NCBI GenBank assembly: GCA_039602395.1
Contig: JBCNJP010000007.1
Location: 106,301,387-106,365,386 of the forward strand
Length of the DNA stretch: 64,000 bases
Direction: 5' to 3'
From: Deinandra increscens subsp. villosa
Lineage: Eukaryota; Streptophyta; Magnoliopsida; Asterales; Asteraceae
A program made the translations under genes and the position numbers. The notes beneath the pieces were generated by a model. The model was not told the origin of the DNA and did no database searches. It was given only the letters and a program-made list of their open reading frames with translations. Shown here one piece after another: positions 49,921 to 61,846 of this stretch. Numbering within the stretch: the first letter of the stretch is position 1; the number at the start of each line of letters is the position of its first letter.

Positions 49921-51299
49921 GTGTAATCATAAATTCATATTTGCCATTCAAAATAGACAGATTACTCATCAATTTGTGCTATTCAAGTATAGGTTGAGTT
50001 TATTATAATAAATAACACAACATGATGAAATTAATTTTAAATTAAGCATCAAATTCACCATAGTAGATAGACAATGATATGAAGCAAATATTGCAGAGGG
50101 AAAATAATATGCAGTATGCACCTTTAAATTTCAATATAACTTTATTTTCAATGACGATAAGGTTCAAGTGTACACATAAAAATATTTTGCGCATAAAATA
50201 GAAACAATATGAGAATCAAATTATATATAAAAATATTTTGCGCATACAATAGAAACAATATGAGAATCAAATTATATATGAACCTTTTGATGAAAGTCAA
50301 GTCATTCAGCCTAGTGGTGTGTGTACATTCATTCTTTTTGGGGCTCTCGACGACCACGACGATGACCAAGAGCACTGATAAACCCTAGGTCAGAGAAAAC
50401 TTAACTTACATATGCCGGAAGCAAGAGCGAAATCAACGGGATTGAGAGAGCACACAATGAGAAGGTTAAATCCGTTGGTTGGTTCGTCGACAGCGACGAC
50501 GTTGGGCAGTGGAGCGGAGCAACACCACCTGATTTCTTCCACATAACGAAGGTAACGAACCTTGTTGTTCGTAGGCACTCAATCACTCATGATTAACGAA
50601 CTCATATGCTCAAATCATACAGATGATGAACCCTAATCGAATACCAGAGAATACAAAAACAAAATCAATTGACGGATTAACTAAAAAATAAACCATAGGG
50701 AAGAACTCACCGTGTTATCCAACGATGAGAGAATAATGGAGCCAGTAAAGTAATCTCGTGAACATAAGGCACGGGATAGTGGCGAAGCTTAAAAGAAATC
50801 TCCCATGGCACGGGAGCCATGCTTATATAGTTGAGCTACACCCCTACTCTCGTCCTTCGGTCACTGTAGAGCATGCATGGGAGACAAATATTTCCACACC
50901 TACGCACGCAAGGCGGTTGAGACAGAAGGGTTATAAAAGAGAGGTCCAACAAAATTAAGAAACGTGTAAAGTAGTTGTAAACATCCGTTGAAACTAAGCA
51001 TATGAAATAGACATATGCAATGGCACTTGTATGTCCAGCTTAATCTCTTGTAACATGTGCATAAAAGGTACATTGAGCATCAAAGGTGATACCAAAAGTT
51101 TGAAAATGTTATGTAATGTAATGTAATTTGAGAGAAATATCTAAGCTGACAATTAACTCTCTATGTTGACTAGACTAATGATATTGACTAGCTATGTTGA
51201 CCGACTAACAATTAACTCCCTATGCTAACTAGACTATTACTATTGACTAGAATTCAAATTACAAATTAAATAATAGCGGTAATCTCGTTAGGACTTAAC
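49921..51299. other. Unassigned region
   Basis: No gene could be identified. 50390-50590 has some coding-like composition on the minus strand, but no domain, splice pattern or homologue is recognisable. Confidence 0.35.
50178..50279. repeat. Perfect-length tandem duplication of 51 bp
   Basis: Units 50178-50228 and 50229-50279 (aaaaatattttgcgcata...) differ at only one or two bases. This is a recent local duplication. Confidence 0.92.
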
Positions 51300-51425
51300 A
51301 TGTGATCTAGAGATATGTCAAATCTTAAATATGAGAAGATGAAAACATGATCGAAGAAGAGGTTTTGTAAAAACATATGCAAGTTGGTCATCACATGTGC
51401 CTTTTACAAAATTCATACCAATCTA
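51300..51425 (-). mobile_element. Copia pol C-terminal scrap
   Basis: On the minus strand the motif DDQLAYVFTKPLLRS, at about 51400-51350, is the short conserved block that ends Copia pol proteins (DQLADxFTKPL). Nothing else of the element is attached. Confidence 0.6.
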
Positions 51426-51466
51426 TTGAATTGTTTGAATTTTGATGTAAAAGATTGATAGACGGG

Positions 51467-51498
51467 GTTATCGTCGGTCAGCCATACGGCGGTGAATC

Positions 51499-51532
<34 letters not shown>

Positions 51533-51583
51533 TATGGGAGTTGGCCATGCCCGAAGTCGTTACATTAACCGCAAGGAGGGGGA
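51467..51583 (+). pseudogene. Nuclear plastid insertion: 3' part of plastid 16S rRNA
   Basis: The stretch contains ccgttcccgggccttgtaca, ccgcccgtcacactatggga, ggccatgcccgaagtcgtta and gcaaggaggggg: the conserved 3' region of plastid 16S rRNA including the decoding-site sequence. It is about 117 bp with several substitutions, mostly of the C-to-T kind, as expected for an old methylated nuclear copy. Neither the rest of rrn16 nor neighbouring plastid genes are present, so it is a NUPT fragment and not a functional rRNA gene. Confidence 0.9.
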
Positions 51584-51814
51584 AGTCCGCCCCTTAGCCT
51601 AGTCTATATCCACAGCTGACGCAACTCCGTCTCACTACTACTTAATTAATTTATGGCTAAACTTTTTCATAACCTGAGCTTTCCTTAACTAGTTGACCTT
51701 ACTTCGTAACCTTAGCCTCTCTTTCTTATTGTGTTGAAAATTAGATATATATAGAAAACTCATTCCATATCGTAAATAAATGAATAAGTAAGAAAGCGAT
51801 CCAAAAAGCGGATC

Positions 51815-52530
51815 ATTTATGATGAAGAGGATGAGCTTCAAGAGAATGATTCGGAGTTCTTGCAGAGTGGAACCGTGCAGTACCAGACACGAGATAGATC
51901 TTCCAAAGAACAAGGCCTATGTGAGTAACCCATAAGGAACTATCGTGTACCTTTTCATGCACAAAATGAAAATCCAGTGCCAAGTGTTTCATGCGAGAAT
52001 GGAAAACTGGGTTTGCGGAGTATGTGGTGGCACTGAGGTTGTCACAATAAATCACAGGAACCTTGGGGAGGTTAAAATCAAGTTCAAATAATAGGAACCG
52101 TATCCATTGTACTTCGGTTGTGGTAGACGCTACGACACAGAATTCAACCTCAGTGAAGCTTCTAGTTAGTGTACTTTGACGTTTGGAACTCCATGAGATG
52201 GGGTTAGCACCTAAATAAATGACGTAGTCGATGGTGCTTTTGTAATTTTCTTTGTCGCCAGCTCAGTTGGCGTCTGTGAATGCATGTAGATTTAGAGGAG
52301 AATTATGTCTTAGTAAAATACCATGGTTGAAGGTTCCTTTATTATAACGTAGCAACCGTTTTAGAATAGACCAATGTGTTGAGGTGGGAGCATGCATAAA
52401 TTGTGATAACTTATTTACTGCAAATGACACATCGGGTCGAGTAAGTGATAAGTATTGTAAGGCCCCGACAAGAGTTTTGTACTCAGTTGGTGTTTGTAGT
52501 GTGTAACCACCATGTAACGTCTACTGAATT
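51815..52530 (-). mobile_element. Copia pol fragment (RT end and RNase H)
   Basis: The minus-strand reading gives the block VGALQYLSLTRPDVSFAVNK near 52470, HAPTSTHWSILKRLLRY, then the RNase H region ending in CDNLSATTYSANPVFHSRMK and HLALDFHFV near 51950. These are standard Copia motifs in the right order. Frame changes and an in-frame stop make it non-functional. No LTRs are seen nearby. Confidence 0.88.
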
Positions 52531-53134
52531 GCAAGAAAGAAAATTGTCACCACTTTTAGATATAAATATGTGTATGTCTTGTTTAATTTAGTTTTTGTCT
52601 TATTAATTTGAATTTGAGTTCTCTGTTTTTGTATTTTGGAGAACAATCCCTTGAATTGGGAGTTTTCAATCAAAGCATTCGATTTGTTTCATCTTAATTT
52701 GCTGGTACCTATTAGAAGGTATCACTGTCACTAATAACGTTATAGCCTTGATGAGATGCAGAATATGACAGATGGTTTTATCTATATTTTCAAAAGCCCA
52801 CAAGGTGTTCTCTTAGGTCCTAGGCGCAACCATGTTGCCTCGCTTCAAAAGTCCCATTTTCAGGCCGTTATGCGCATTTTTAAAAAAAGTTCCGGCTAAA
52901 AATCATTTGGACATGTCTCAAACAATTACACTAGCCCTAAACTGGCCTAGAGTCAACTTAAAACAACCTAAACTAGACCAAAACAAACCTAAAATATGTC
53001 TCAACGACTCAAACCAATAAAATGGTATTTTTAACCATGCATTTCTCTTAAAACCCCTCGCTTTTCACACGTCTTACGCCTAGGCCCCACGGCTCACCCT
53101 TTACGACTTGAGTGCGACCTTACAACTATGAGTT
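52531..53134. other. Spacer
   Basis: No gene or clear element was found. It may include eroded Copia sequence next to the pol fragment. Confidence 0.35.
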
Positions 53135-53142
53135 GTATGAGC

Positions 53143-53845
53143 TAGGGGTGTGTATGGATCGGTTTGGATCGGATTTTGGCTAAAACTGAATCCAAAACCG
53201 AACTTCGGTTTTTACAATTTTCAAATCCATTCGGATTCGGTTTTTTCGGTTTCACGGATTTCGGTTTTCGAGTTTTTACGGTTTGGATTATTCGTTTTTT
53301 TCGGATTCAAATCCATATGAATTTTTTGGCTGAAAAAAACTAATATTAAATTTGGGTCTACTTATTTTTTAATTATATATTAATTGACTACTAATAGTAT
53401 TCAAATAAAACTTTTAATGCATAACGTTGTAAAATGATCAAATCTCAAACAAATATATATTCAAACAAATCCTTAACGATTTAATATCAAAGACTCAAGG
53501 ATCCATAATGTTGTATAACAATCCAAAATCAAACAAACCTTAAAGATCTAATCTCAAATACTCAAACGACATTCAAACAACAATTTTAGTTGTATAATGA
53601 TCTGATCACAAAGACTCAAAGATCCTAATGATTATAAATAAAATTTTAATTTGAAACCCTTCAATAACTAAATGGACCGGTTCGGTTTTTTTTCGGATTT
53701 TCTTATTAGCTAAAACCGAAACCAATCCGCAATTTCAGATTTCAGAAAAGTTCAATCCAAAACCGTTGGTTTCTATTTGGATTCAGTTTTTTTGGTTTAG
53801 TTTTTTTGGTTTCGAGTCGGTTTTTTCAAATTCTTGCACCCCTTA
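53143..53845. mobile_element. hAT MITE (703 bp)
   Basis: Flanked by GTATGAGC (53135-53142 and 53846-53853), with ends TAGGGGTG and TAAGGGGTG. Both subterminal parts are packed with cggtttt/ggattcgg words in opposing orientation. The middle is AT-rich with acaaactcaaagatc-type repeats. Confidence 0.88.
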
Positions 53846-53862
53846 GTATGAGCATTGCTCAG

Positions 53863-53938
53863 TCACTGAAAATATGAAAGTAGGGCAAGAGCCACAAAAG
53901 TCACTGAAAATATGAAAGTAGGGCAAGAGCCACAAAAG
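53863..53938. repeat. Perfect 38-bp tandem duplication
   Basis: tcactgaaaatatgaaagta... at 53863-53900 is repeated without change at 53901-53938. It starts 10 bases after the target duplication of the preceding hAT MITE. Confidence 0.95.
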
Positions 53939-54329
53939 ATAACATATGGATTCACTAGAGAAAGAATCAAAGAAAGAAAGGCTGCGCATGAGGGTATGGG
54001 CTTCCTTATGGACGGGCTCATATGGACTGCTAGGGCTTCTTATATGGGCTCTATTATGTGGAACATCTAAGAATTGACGTACATTGATCTTTAATTTAAG
54101 TCTATTATCATTATCTAGAATATTGACTTAGAACTTGAGATGATATTTCACTCCTTTTTATGCTTCAAAGGTTTGTAAGGCTTGTGTTTCAGGACCCGTG
54201 AATAAGCATGGCATCAAAATGACATTTTGTAAAAGGATCCCCGTATACATAGTATACATGAATGGACGGAACTAAAAATATATTTAAGGTGATGCATAAA
54301 TAAAAAATTATTTAACAATGATATATAAG

Positions 54330-54528
54330 CAGGGGCGCAGCTTTTAAGGGGCGGGAGGGGGCGCCCGACTCCCCGATTTTTTTTTGCGATATAGGGGGTA
54401 TATAATTTTCGTGTAGAAAATTTCGATATACTCCGGTTTCGACCCCCCATTTACCCAAAAATTGACGTTAGAAAGAAAAAAAAATTAGATCCCGACCCCC
54501 CACTTGATATTTTCAAGCTTCGCCACTG
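54330..54528. mobile_element. hAT MITE (199 bp)
   Basis: Flanked by TATATAAG (54322-54329 and 54529-54536), with ends CAGGGGCGCAGCTTTTAAG and CAGTGGCGAAGCTTGA. Internal ccgacccccc repeats. Non-coding. Confidence 0.85.
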
Positions 54529-54536
54529 TATATAAG

Positions 54537-56140
54537 AAAAAAAATTAAAATTACGATTTCATTAGATAAGTACAAACAAACAAAAAAGTCTTACATTTTA
54601 AAGTTAACTTTTTCGGTTACCCATTTTTCGAAAGCGCTCAATCACTCGTTCGGTCTTGATATCCATAAATGTTTTTTTTTCTACACTATGAATCAAAGCA
54701 TCGTTTATAAATCCCACCTGTTTTATCATGCAGGTCGGTAGTTAGAGAGTCTAATAACGTTAGACTCTCAACTAAACATATAAAGATAAAATGGTTTTAT
54801 TCTTTTTTTTTTTTGTAAATGGGTATTTAGGTAGTGAATTATAGTTAGATAATGAGTTAAATGATAATATGAGTATTTAGTTAGGTAATGAACTAATATT
54901 TTTCAATGGAGTAAATGATAAAATGTTATCTTACATTGATCAACAAAATAATTTTCAAATATAATCCAAAACATCCACAACTTAACAAGGTATTTAACAT
55001 CATCCATTTGATAGTTAACAACATTAAAAAACATCCAATATGCAATGTTCGGTTTTTCAAAATGTTAGCTCAATATTGACGCACTCCACAACTACTCTTT
55101 ACCTATCATAATTACTCGTACACAACTACACATTATACTTAACATTGACCTCGTAAGGGTCAAAGACAGTTATTTGACGGTTTTACCCATGTATTTTTAA
55201 TCAGGGCCGTTCAGAGAAAGCCAGATTTAATCTCATCCGTGTAAACTAGATGGTTTTAAAACCATAATATAGTTACCTTGACCAATTTTCATCAGCAATG
55301 ACGTCATCTTCAACCGTAACGCAGTTCGGCCTCAATTCTCGCCCCACGTCGCCGATAACTCCTCCCCTGAAATCCATATTTTAGTTCAACAAATCGATCA
55401 TCTTAATCGATCTTTCTAATGAATCTGGAGCGGTTTGCCCTAAATGATCAGTTGTTCCACCTGATCAGAGGATTTAAAGAATGTAAAACCTAATCACATC
55501 CGATCGACGCTTTAAGGTATCATAATTATCTGCTTCTCAATTCTGATTTCTTCACAGAGAAAACATTAATGGTGGAAGAGGGAAGAAACAATCGTCATCC
55601 AGAGAGAGAGGGAAAGAGAGATGGGTAAGGTAAGGTACCCTAATATCGTTGTTGCTGTGTGCCGATGAAGATGATGATTACTACGAAGATTTGCTTAGAC
55701 TAATGCATGAATGTTAATCGTATGCTTCTAAAATCTTCTCTAAGGTGCCGACTCCTTAATCTTATAGTAGAAATTTGTGTTTGGATTTAAAATCGATATG
55801 GATGCTTACAAACAAACTTCAATTCCATCCACGGTACACAACCAAACCGGATTAAGAAATCGAGGGTCGGAGTTTTGGCATTTGAGATTACATCGATAAG
55901 GTTGGTGATTTTTGGTATGATTTCTATCCCGTCATAGATAATGCCACTATAGAAAGCTCAGCTAATCCCAATTTTTGCCTTAAATTTGAGGGGTTAAGCA
56001 ACTAATTTTGACACTAGGTTAATTAGAAATGTAAACTTCTCGAATTGGCTATTATTGTAGCTTGAGTTGCTAATTGCTAAATCTAGAGCTACAATGGCAT
56101 GTTGAATGCTTGGTTATATATTTTGAGCTTTGTGATTTTT
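54537..56140. other. Spacer with gene-leader-like patch
   Basis: 55280-55650 is richer in GC and resembles a 5'UTR/first-intron region (cgatcgat words, cagagagagag tract, ggtaaggtaaggtac). No open protein-coding exon follows at once. It may have belonged to the broken 14-3-3 copy at 56148. Confidence 0.35.
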
Positions 56141-56147
56141 CTTGCAG

Positions 56148-56259
56148 TGTCAACTACTTTATGTATATGGGCACATTTGCAGAGCAGTCAGAAAGCTATG
56201 AAGAAATGGTTGAGTTTATGGCGAAGGTTCTAAAAACTGCGGTGTTAGAATTTCTGTAA
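56148..56259 (+). pseudogene. 14-3-3 first-exon relic (non-epsilon type)
   Basis: After an acceptor-like cttgcag at 56141-56147 the frame reads [21 protein letters not shown], then a stop at 56257-56259. It matches the start of non-epsilon plant 14-3-3 proteins ([21 protein letters not shown]) with several substitutions. Nothing further of the protein is present and no start is convincing. It is not a copy of the epsilon-type gene at 26-30 kb. Confidence 0.75.
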
Positions 56260-58440
56260 TATACTGCACATGAAGTAGTCCCTAGATAACAAATCCCCTG
56301 TCCTAACAACTGAGGCATCAAGGTTTGATTTTTGTAGGTTTTAGCTGCCTTACTTAAATAAGTATTACATTGAAAATGATTGTAGGGTTTAATTTAGAAT
56401 CTGAAACTGGGGCATAATATTACATTTTGATGTCCTTATATATTTCTTTTAGACCTATGATCAAAAGATATCCATGTTACTTATGCAAACTCCATGGGCT
56501 TTGATAGAAGACAAAAATATCAATACCTTAGGCAGTCAACTAGAAACTGGCATATGTTAATTATGCAGCAACTCCGTAGGCTTTGACAGCCTGTATTTGA
56601 TGTATTTGTGTTCTTGCAGACTATCTATAAAATCAGCTTTGGTGATTGGATATGTCATTTTCAGTAAATATCAAAATGATATAGGTTGAGCTATGAGGTT
56701 AAAATTAATGATGCCTGCTCAGTCTGCTATTACTTAACAAACTTTTTGTTTACAACAGATTCCGGCCTTACACTTTGATGTACGTATTCTTTAGCATCCA
56801 TTCTAGGTTTTGAAGCATAAGTGGTTGTTCATACATACTTTATGAGGTTTCATTTTTCTTTTTTTTATATTCATAGCTTTATGGTTTTTAAAATGTTGAG
56901 CACCATTCGTTTTATTGTTTTTTTCTAGGTTTTATAATTTGCTTCTTAAGTTTCATCGGGTTGAAATCAAGTATTCATATTAATGTGTCTTTGTTAAGAG
57001 ATTTCCGGGTAATTGTTGCGTTTACTGATTTTCTATGGTTTGCATTCCGGGTGTTTGAGTTCTCCTTGTAGTTTTGTTTTCTTGCTTCTTTGGTTGTGTT
57101 CATTTCATCTTAGATTATACTCTGTGTTATTTTCGTGTCTTCATTTACTTCTTTGTTTAATCGGTTCGTTTATGTTTTCTAAGTTTTCAGTTGTAGGTTC
57201 ATGTTGCTAAAAGCCTAAAACATTCAGAGCATTTTTATTAATTATTTTCGCTCGTGTTTACTTTTATTCATGTTTTTAATGTTATTATAAAAGGTTAGGA
57301 TAGCAGACAATAAAAATGAGACCGACTCAAAAGAAGTGTACCAAGAAAGCAGAAAGTATTTAGAGTAACAAAACTAGAATGAAGCAACGTGCGGTTGTTT
57401 GTACAAACTTTATACAGGTTTGGTCCTTTTATATTCATAGGAGTTTAGTTTTTAGGTAGGTGATTTCCATTCGTTATATGCTTATCATTTGGACTTAAAT
57501 GTTTTTTATAAAGAATTAAAGATTGAAAATATGAACACACTACTTCTAAAGTGGGTATTGGTCCTCTTCTTTTGTTTTCTTTATTTCTCTCAAGGGATGG
57601 GGCCATGGGGCCAGTGATGTCATAGACCAATATGCTATAAATATAAAGAGTAAATTGAACGTTGTAGATTTTTACCTGATTTGAATGCTTTAGATTTCCT
57701 TTGTGTCCGGATATTTATAAAAAAAGATGTTTGGTATCTATATCTTATTTGAGGGAAGAAAGGAACGAAGCTGCAATGTGGAACCTCAAAAAGCACCCAA
57801 CCCTGAGAAGGGGAAGGACCGGTATGTCGGGATAACTTGGCATCTTCATTCATGGATTGGTAGAGAGGAACACCTTCATACTCCAAGAGTCTGAGGTATG
57901 AAGAGTACCTTGCTAGCTGCTTAATTTTTGTTTTTTCCTTCTTTTTACTAAAAAAGCAAGATCATCCGCCTTCATTCCCCTTTGTGTTTATTTACACTCA
58001 AATTTCAAGTTCGTTTAACAACTACAAGCATGTTATTGCTAAAATCTTATTTTGCCTATTTGTTTTCACATAAGAACATTGATAATAATAGTAATATGTA
58101 TGACATATGATTCAGATTGTTCAAACGTTGGTGTTTTGAAACTTTTCAGAAGTCACCTTCTGATGATATTTTGTTATGGATCTTGCAGTCTTGCGGAGAA
58201 CAAAAAATGAATGAAGTGCTAAAACTGCAAGTTTTTTTTTAATACTTTCTCCGGTTCTTTCAGTATGGAAATGTACTATTAGTAAAAAGAGATATTTGTT
58301 TAGACCCGAGTGGGTGTAGGGGCAATGAAAAAGAGTAACTGCTTTGTCTTTAAGTTCATAGTATTAGATAGCAAAAGAAAGAAGAAAAATTGATTAAAAC
58401 AATCATTATTCACTGTGATGATTTATACTTCTTAAAGACA
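56260..58440. other. T-rich intron-like sequence
   Basis: Composition resembles introns and UTRs, with a few splice-like sites, but no exon that I can identify. 57770-57900 has a coding-like feel without a usable frame. Confidence 0.35.
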
Positions 58441-58462
58441 ACTTTAGATATAATGGAGTGTG

Positions 58463-58614
58463 GCCCTTGCAGCATCAGCAGCTGTAATATCTGAGCTGGA
58501 AAAGAGGAACCAAATGAAGAAATAAGCACAACCAAGGCTGGATGAAGAGTGGTCTGCTGTAGCTGAGGCGGCTGCTATGCATGTGCTAATTGGTGAGGAA
58601 TAAGATAAATCATG
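58463..58614 (+). pseudogene. Unidentified coding fragment
   Basis: One frame reads LAASAAVISELEKRNQMKK, a stop, then PRLDEEWSAVAEAAAMHVLI and a second stop. The Ala-rich helix followed by a charged helix looks like real protein, but I do not recognise the family. The internal stop and lack of neighbouring exons suggest a relic. Confidence 0.4.
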
Positions 58615-60240
58615 TGTTTGAGCCATGATGCAGAAGGAAGAATGGTACCAGGTGCCCTTCAATTTAACTCTTTGATTGTTTGCTATTATATATGATCCTA
58701 GATATAACTAATCACCATATTATTGTTGGTTAGTTAAGTTTATTATATGTTAACAGGTAAGTAAGTGGGTCTGAAAACACGAACATAGGCATAGTCTCAA
58801 AAGAAATTAGAAATGAAAAAGTGAGCAACTTTGAGCTATCCAATATCTTTCTTGATTAGTCATGTGGCACTCGGTGGGACATTATTCCAACATGCTATTT
58901 GTATTCAAGCTCCAAAAATTAGGATTTGCACTTTTCTAGATTTGATTGTGGCATCACTCTTACGTGCAATCTAGTGGATTCTCAAATTGAAACTTGAAAT
59001 GAGTTTCTTAACTAACATCGATGGCAAAATCTCTGTTGTAAAGATAGACATTTACATGTAATATAAAAAGGAATAAAAAAAACTTTTTAGCTTCTTTAAT
59101 ATGATTTTTGCATTTCTTTCGATGGTTAAACATAAAAAACACTAGGCTTTCACTCTTTAATAAGTTAACTCATTTAATTGTATTTTTTTAAGCAAAGGTT
59201 TTGGTTGTGTCTCAACCTGATAGATGTGAAGATACGTATGTTATTGATGATTTGGTAAATCTGTGTCAAATCTGTTTTAGTTTGTTTTGTATGCTTTTCA
59301 TATTTTTTTTTTTACTATTTAGTGAAATGATGTTAATTGTTGTTCAGCAACGGGTTTGTTGATGTTTCAAGCTATTTGTGTGTTTGGTGAATGAATATGT
59401 TAATTGAAATTTAGTATTTAGAAGCTTAGTTAGACTCTAGCATCAGCCTGATTGTATGGCATATGTCCAGTAATGGATTTGATTTGACTAATTTCAACTT
59501 TATAGAAGATTAGTCATTGAAAATTTGTTTGGTTTGTTTGAGCAACGGTTTTATTAAGCATACTTTTAGGAAATTTAGCCAGCTACATATAAATATGAAA
59601 GAAAATATGTTAATCATCTTTGTAAAACTATGTGAATTTTGAGAAATCAAGAAATATTGATTCACTTTCCCTCAGTAATTTTAACTTTGATCATTTCTGT
59701 TGAGTTGATCTTTGATGCCATCGAGTGGATCTGTGCTTTCTATCTTACATAGAGGAATAATTGGATGTTTGAGGTCAAACATTGATTCCCAAATTCTAAA
59801 TTGATTCGAGTTAATGAAGATACCAAGGATAAATTGATGACCACAATATGTTTCTGATAACTATTATAAATTTTTCTGAATGCATATAATATTCGTTCCA
59901 GTTTCTGTGTTAAAAAGTATTAAGTTTGACCAAAAAGTAAATATGCATCTTTTTGTGTTGCTATGGAGTTTTTATGACTCATTTTCCTAGAATGCTATTT
60001 TTATCATACAAAGTAACGAATTTTATTTTCCCCTATTAAGAATTATGATTAAAGTACTAGCTAGGCCTGTGCATTTGGTTCTAAACATCAACATGAGAGC
60101 TGTTGTGCTGAATTTGACCATTTTCTACTACATGTCCCTTCCACATCGTTTTGTTGCAGTTCAATATGATTTCAGATGGTGTGAGAATAACTGCCTCAGT
60201 TGGCAGAATGCCTATAAATACAACAAGACTTCAAGCAGAT
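58615..60240. other. AT-rich spacer
   Basis: No gene or element with recognisable ends was found. Confidence 0.4.
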
Positions 60241-60250
60241 TGGTTGTGAT

Positions 60251-60906
60251 TAGGGCTGTTCAAAAAACTCGCAGCTCGTGGCTCGCTCGAAGCTCGCTCG
60301 GAAAAAGCTCGAAATTAGCTTGATCATAAACGAGCCGAGCCGGCTCGGCTCGGTTTCTAAACGAGCCGAGCCCGAGCCAAGGTTAGCTCGGCTCGTGGCT
60401 CGCTCGTTACTTAGCTCGTTGGCTCGCTCGCTTGGCTCGTTTAAATTTAAACTCAATTTTTATTATATATACATATATATATAACCTAAAATTATGAGTT
60501 TATTATTTATAATATAATTTTTAAGTTAATTACTAAGTTTTCTATAGTATTTTACTTTAAAAAATATTAAATTAGAATAAAATATTAATTGATATGATAC
60601 TTTTCAGTATGAAATATTTGTTTTTATTGAAAAATAAATAAATAAACATTGTATTTTAAAAATTTTATTAAAAATTATGTTTTAGTCACGTTATATATCA
60701 ATATGTGCAAATAATATAAATTTTAAAAAATAAACTAGCTGGCTCGACGAGCCAGCTCGGCTCGGCTCGATTTTTAACGAGCCGAGCTTGAGCTCAATAT
60801 TTTAGCTCGTTAAAATAAACGAGCTGGCTCGGCTCGGCTCGATTTCTAAACGAGCCGAGCCCGAGCTCACCCTGGCTCGGCTCGACTCGGCTCGTTTACA
60901 GCCCTA
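60251..60906. mobile_element. hAT MITE (656 bp), GCTCG/CGAGC-rich
   Basis: Flanked by GTTGTGAT (60243-60250 and 60907-60914), with ends TAGGGCTGT in inverted orientation. Both arms consist largely of ggctcg and cgagcc words that pair with each other, around an AT-rich centre. Apparent Arg/Ser/Leu-rich frames here are by-products of the repeat. Confidence 0.92.
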
Positions 60907-60914
60907 GTTGTGAT

Positions 60915-61700
60915 GTGATATATTTACTTAAAAGTTTCTGGCCGGTACTAAAGAATGACCCGCACATGTTTTTACTATTACACAACCCACCATCTTGAAT
61001 TTTTTTTTTGTTTAACACATGGCAAAAGTAAACAAATATGGAGATAAAGTTTTGAAAACTATTGAAGCAACTGTAAATGTACACCCTGGTAGGACCCAGT
61101 CGATGATAAAAATAAACATAACACCGACACAAACATTGATTCGTATGTTTTCGAGAGGCTGCATTCTTTCACAGTCGGAAGTGACAATAGTTTCTTTAAA
61201 GAGAAGAAGAAACATAATTAAAAGTACATAAATACATATGGCGATTAAAGAGACGAAGAAGATTTTGTATTGAGGGAAATCTCAAAGCTAAACACAAAAA
61301 GACACTATTTTATTGTTTCCTATATCTAATGCAAATGTTCATTATACTAACTTCATCGCGCAGATCAAGATGTGAAAATCTTGTATCAACAGAAACGGAT
61401 GTTTAGAATTGATGTACTAGATGTTCTTCAGTTTTCATTGATGCTGCTTCTGCATGAATCACCTTGCTGGCTTTCCAAGAACGTATAATTATCAAAAACA
61501 AAAACCAAGAAAGTACAAGAAAAAAATTTCTCATTGGACAAGATCTATTGTAGTCAGCTTGTCAAACTAAGATACACGTACGAGCAACATGCCGCTACTA
61601 TATATATAAGGTATAAATAAAGCAAGCTATAAAAAAATGTAAGCCGATAAATATTGGAAAACAATATATAATTAGGTGTGTGCACGTTTAACCAAACTTC
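60915..61700. other. Unassigned region
   Basis: A 70-codon plus frame at 61019-61231 begins with ATG and has protein-like composition, but I recognise no family. Nothing else is supported. Confidence 0.35.
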
Positions 61701-61711
61701 TGTCTATGCAG

Positions 61712-61846
61712 GGCATAATATTTTCGTGTCACGCTTACTACATCCATAGAATTATAATGAAAGATAGGGGTCCTGTTTTTGTGACGACATTCAGTCCGTT
61801 AAGTATGATAATTGCAGCTATCATGGGCTCAAACATATCCGGGAAG
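61712..61846 (+). pseudogene. WAT1/MtN21 (EamA transporter) exon relic
   Basis: An exon bounded by atgcag and ggtaaa reads GIIFSCHAYYIHRIIMKDRG and then PVFVTTFSPLSMIIAAIMGS. This is the conserved block in the second EamA half of plant WAT1-related membrane transporters (SGLxYYxQGxVMKxRGPVFVTAFxPLxMIIVAIMGS). The end (NISGK) departs from the usual LAE. No other exons of the roughly 10-helix protein were found in the window, so it is probably a lone relic. Confidence 0.7.

Noticed and set aside
50390..50590. Overlapping minus-strand frames near 50.5 kb as a gene
   Set aside because: No domain, splice pattern or promoter supports them, and two frames compete over the same bases.
51467..51583. 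Functional rRNA gene
   Set aside because: Only about 117 bp of the plastid 16S 3' region is present, with substitutions; it is an organelle-derived fragment.
60250..60484. Arg/Ser/Leu-rich frames on both strands
   Set aside because: They are products of ggctcg/cgagcc repeats in the hAT MITE.
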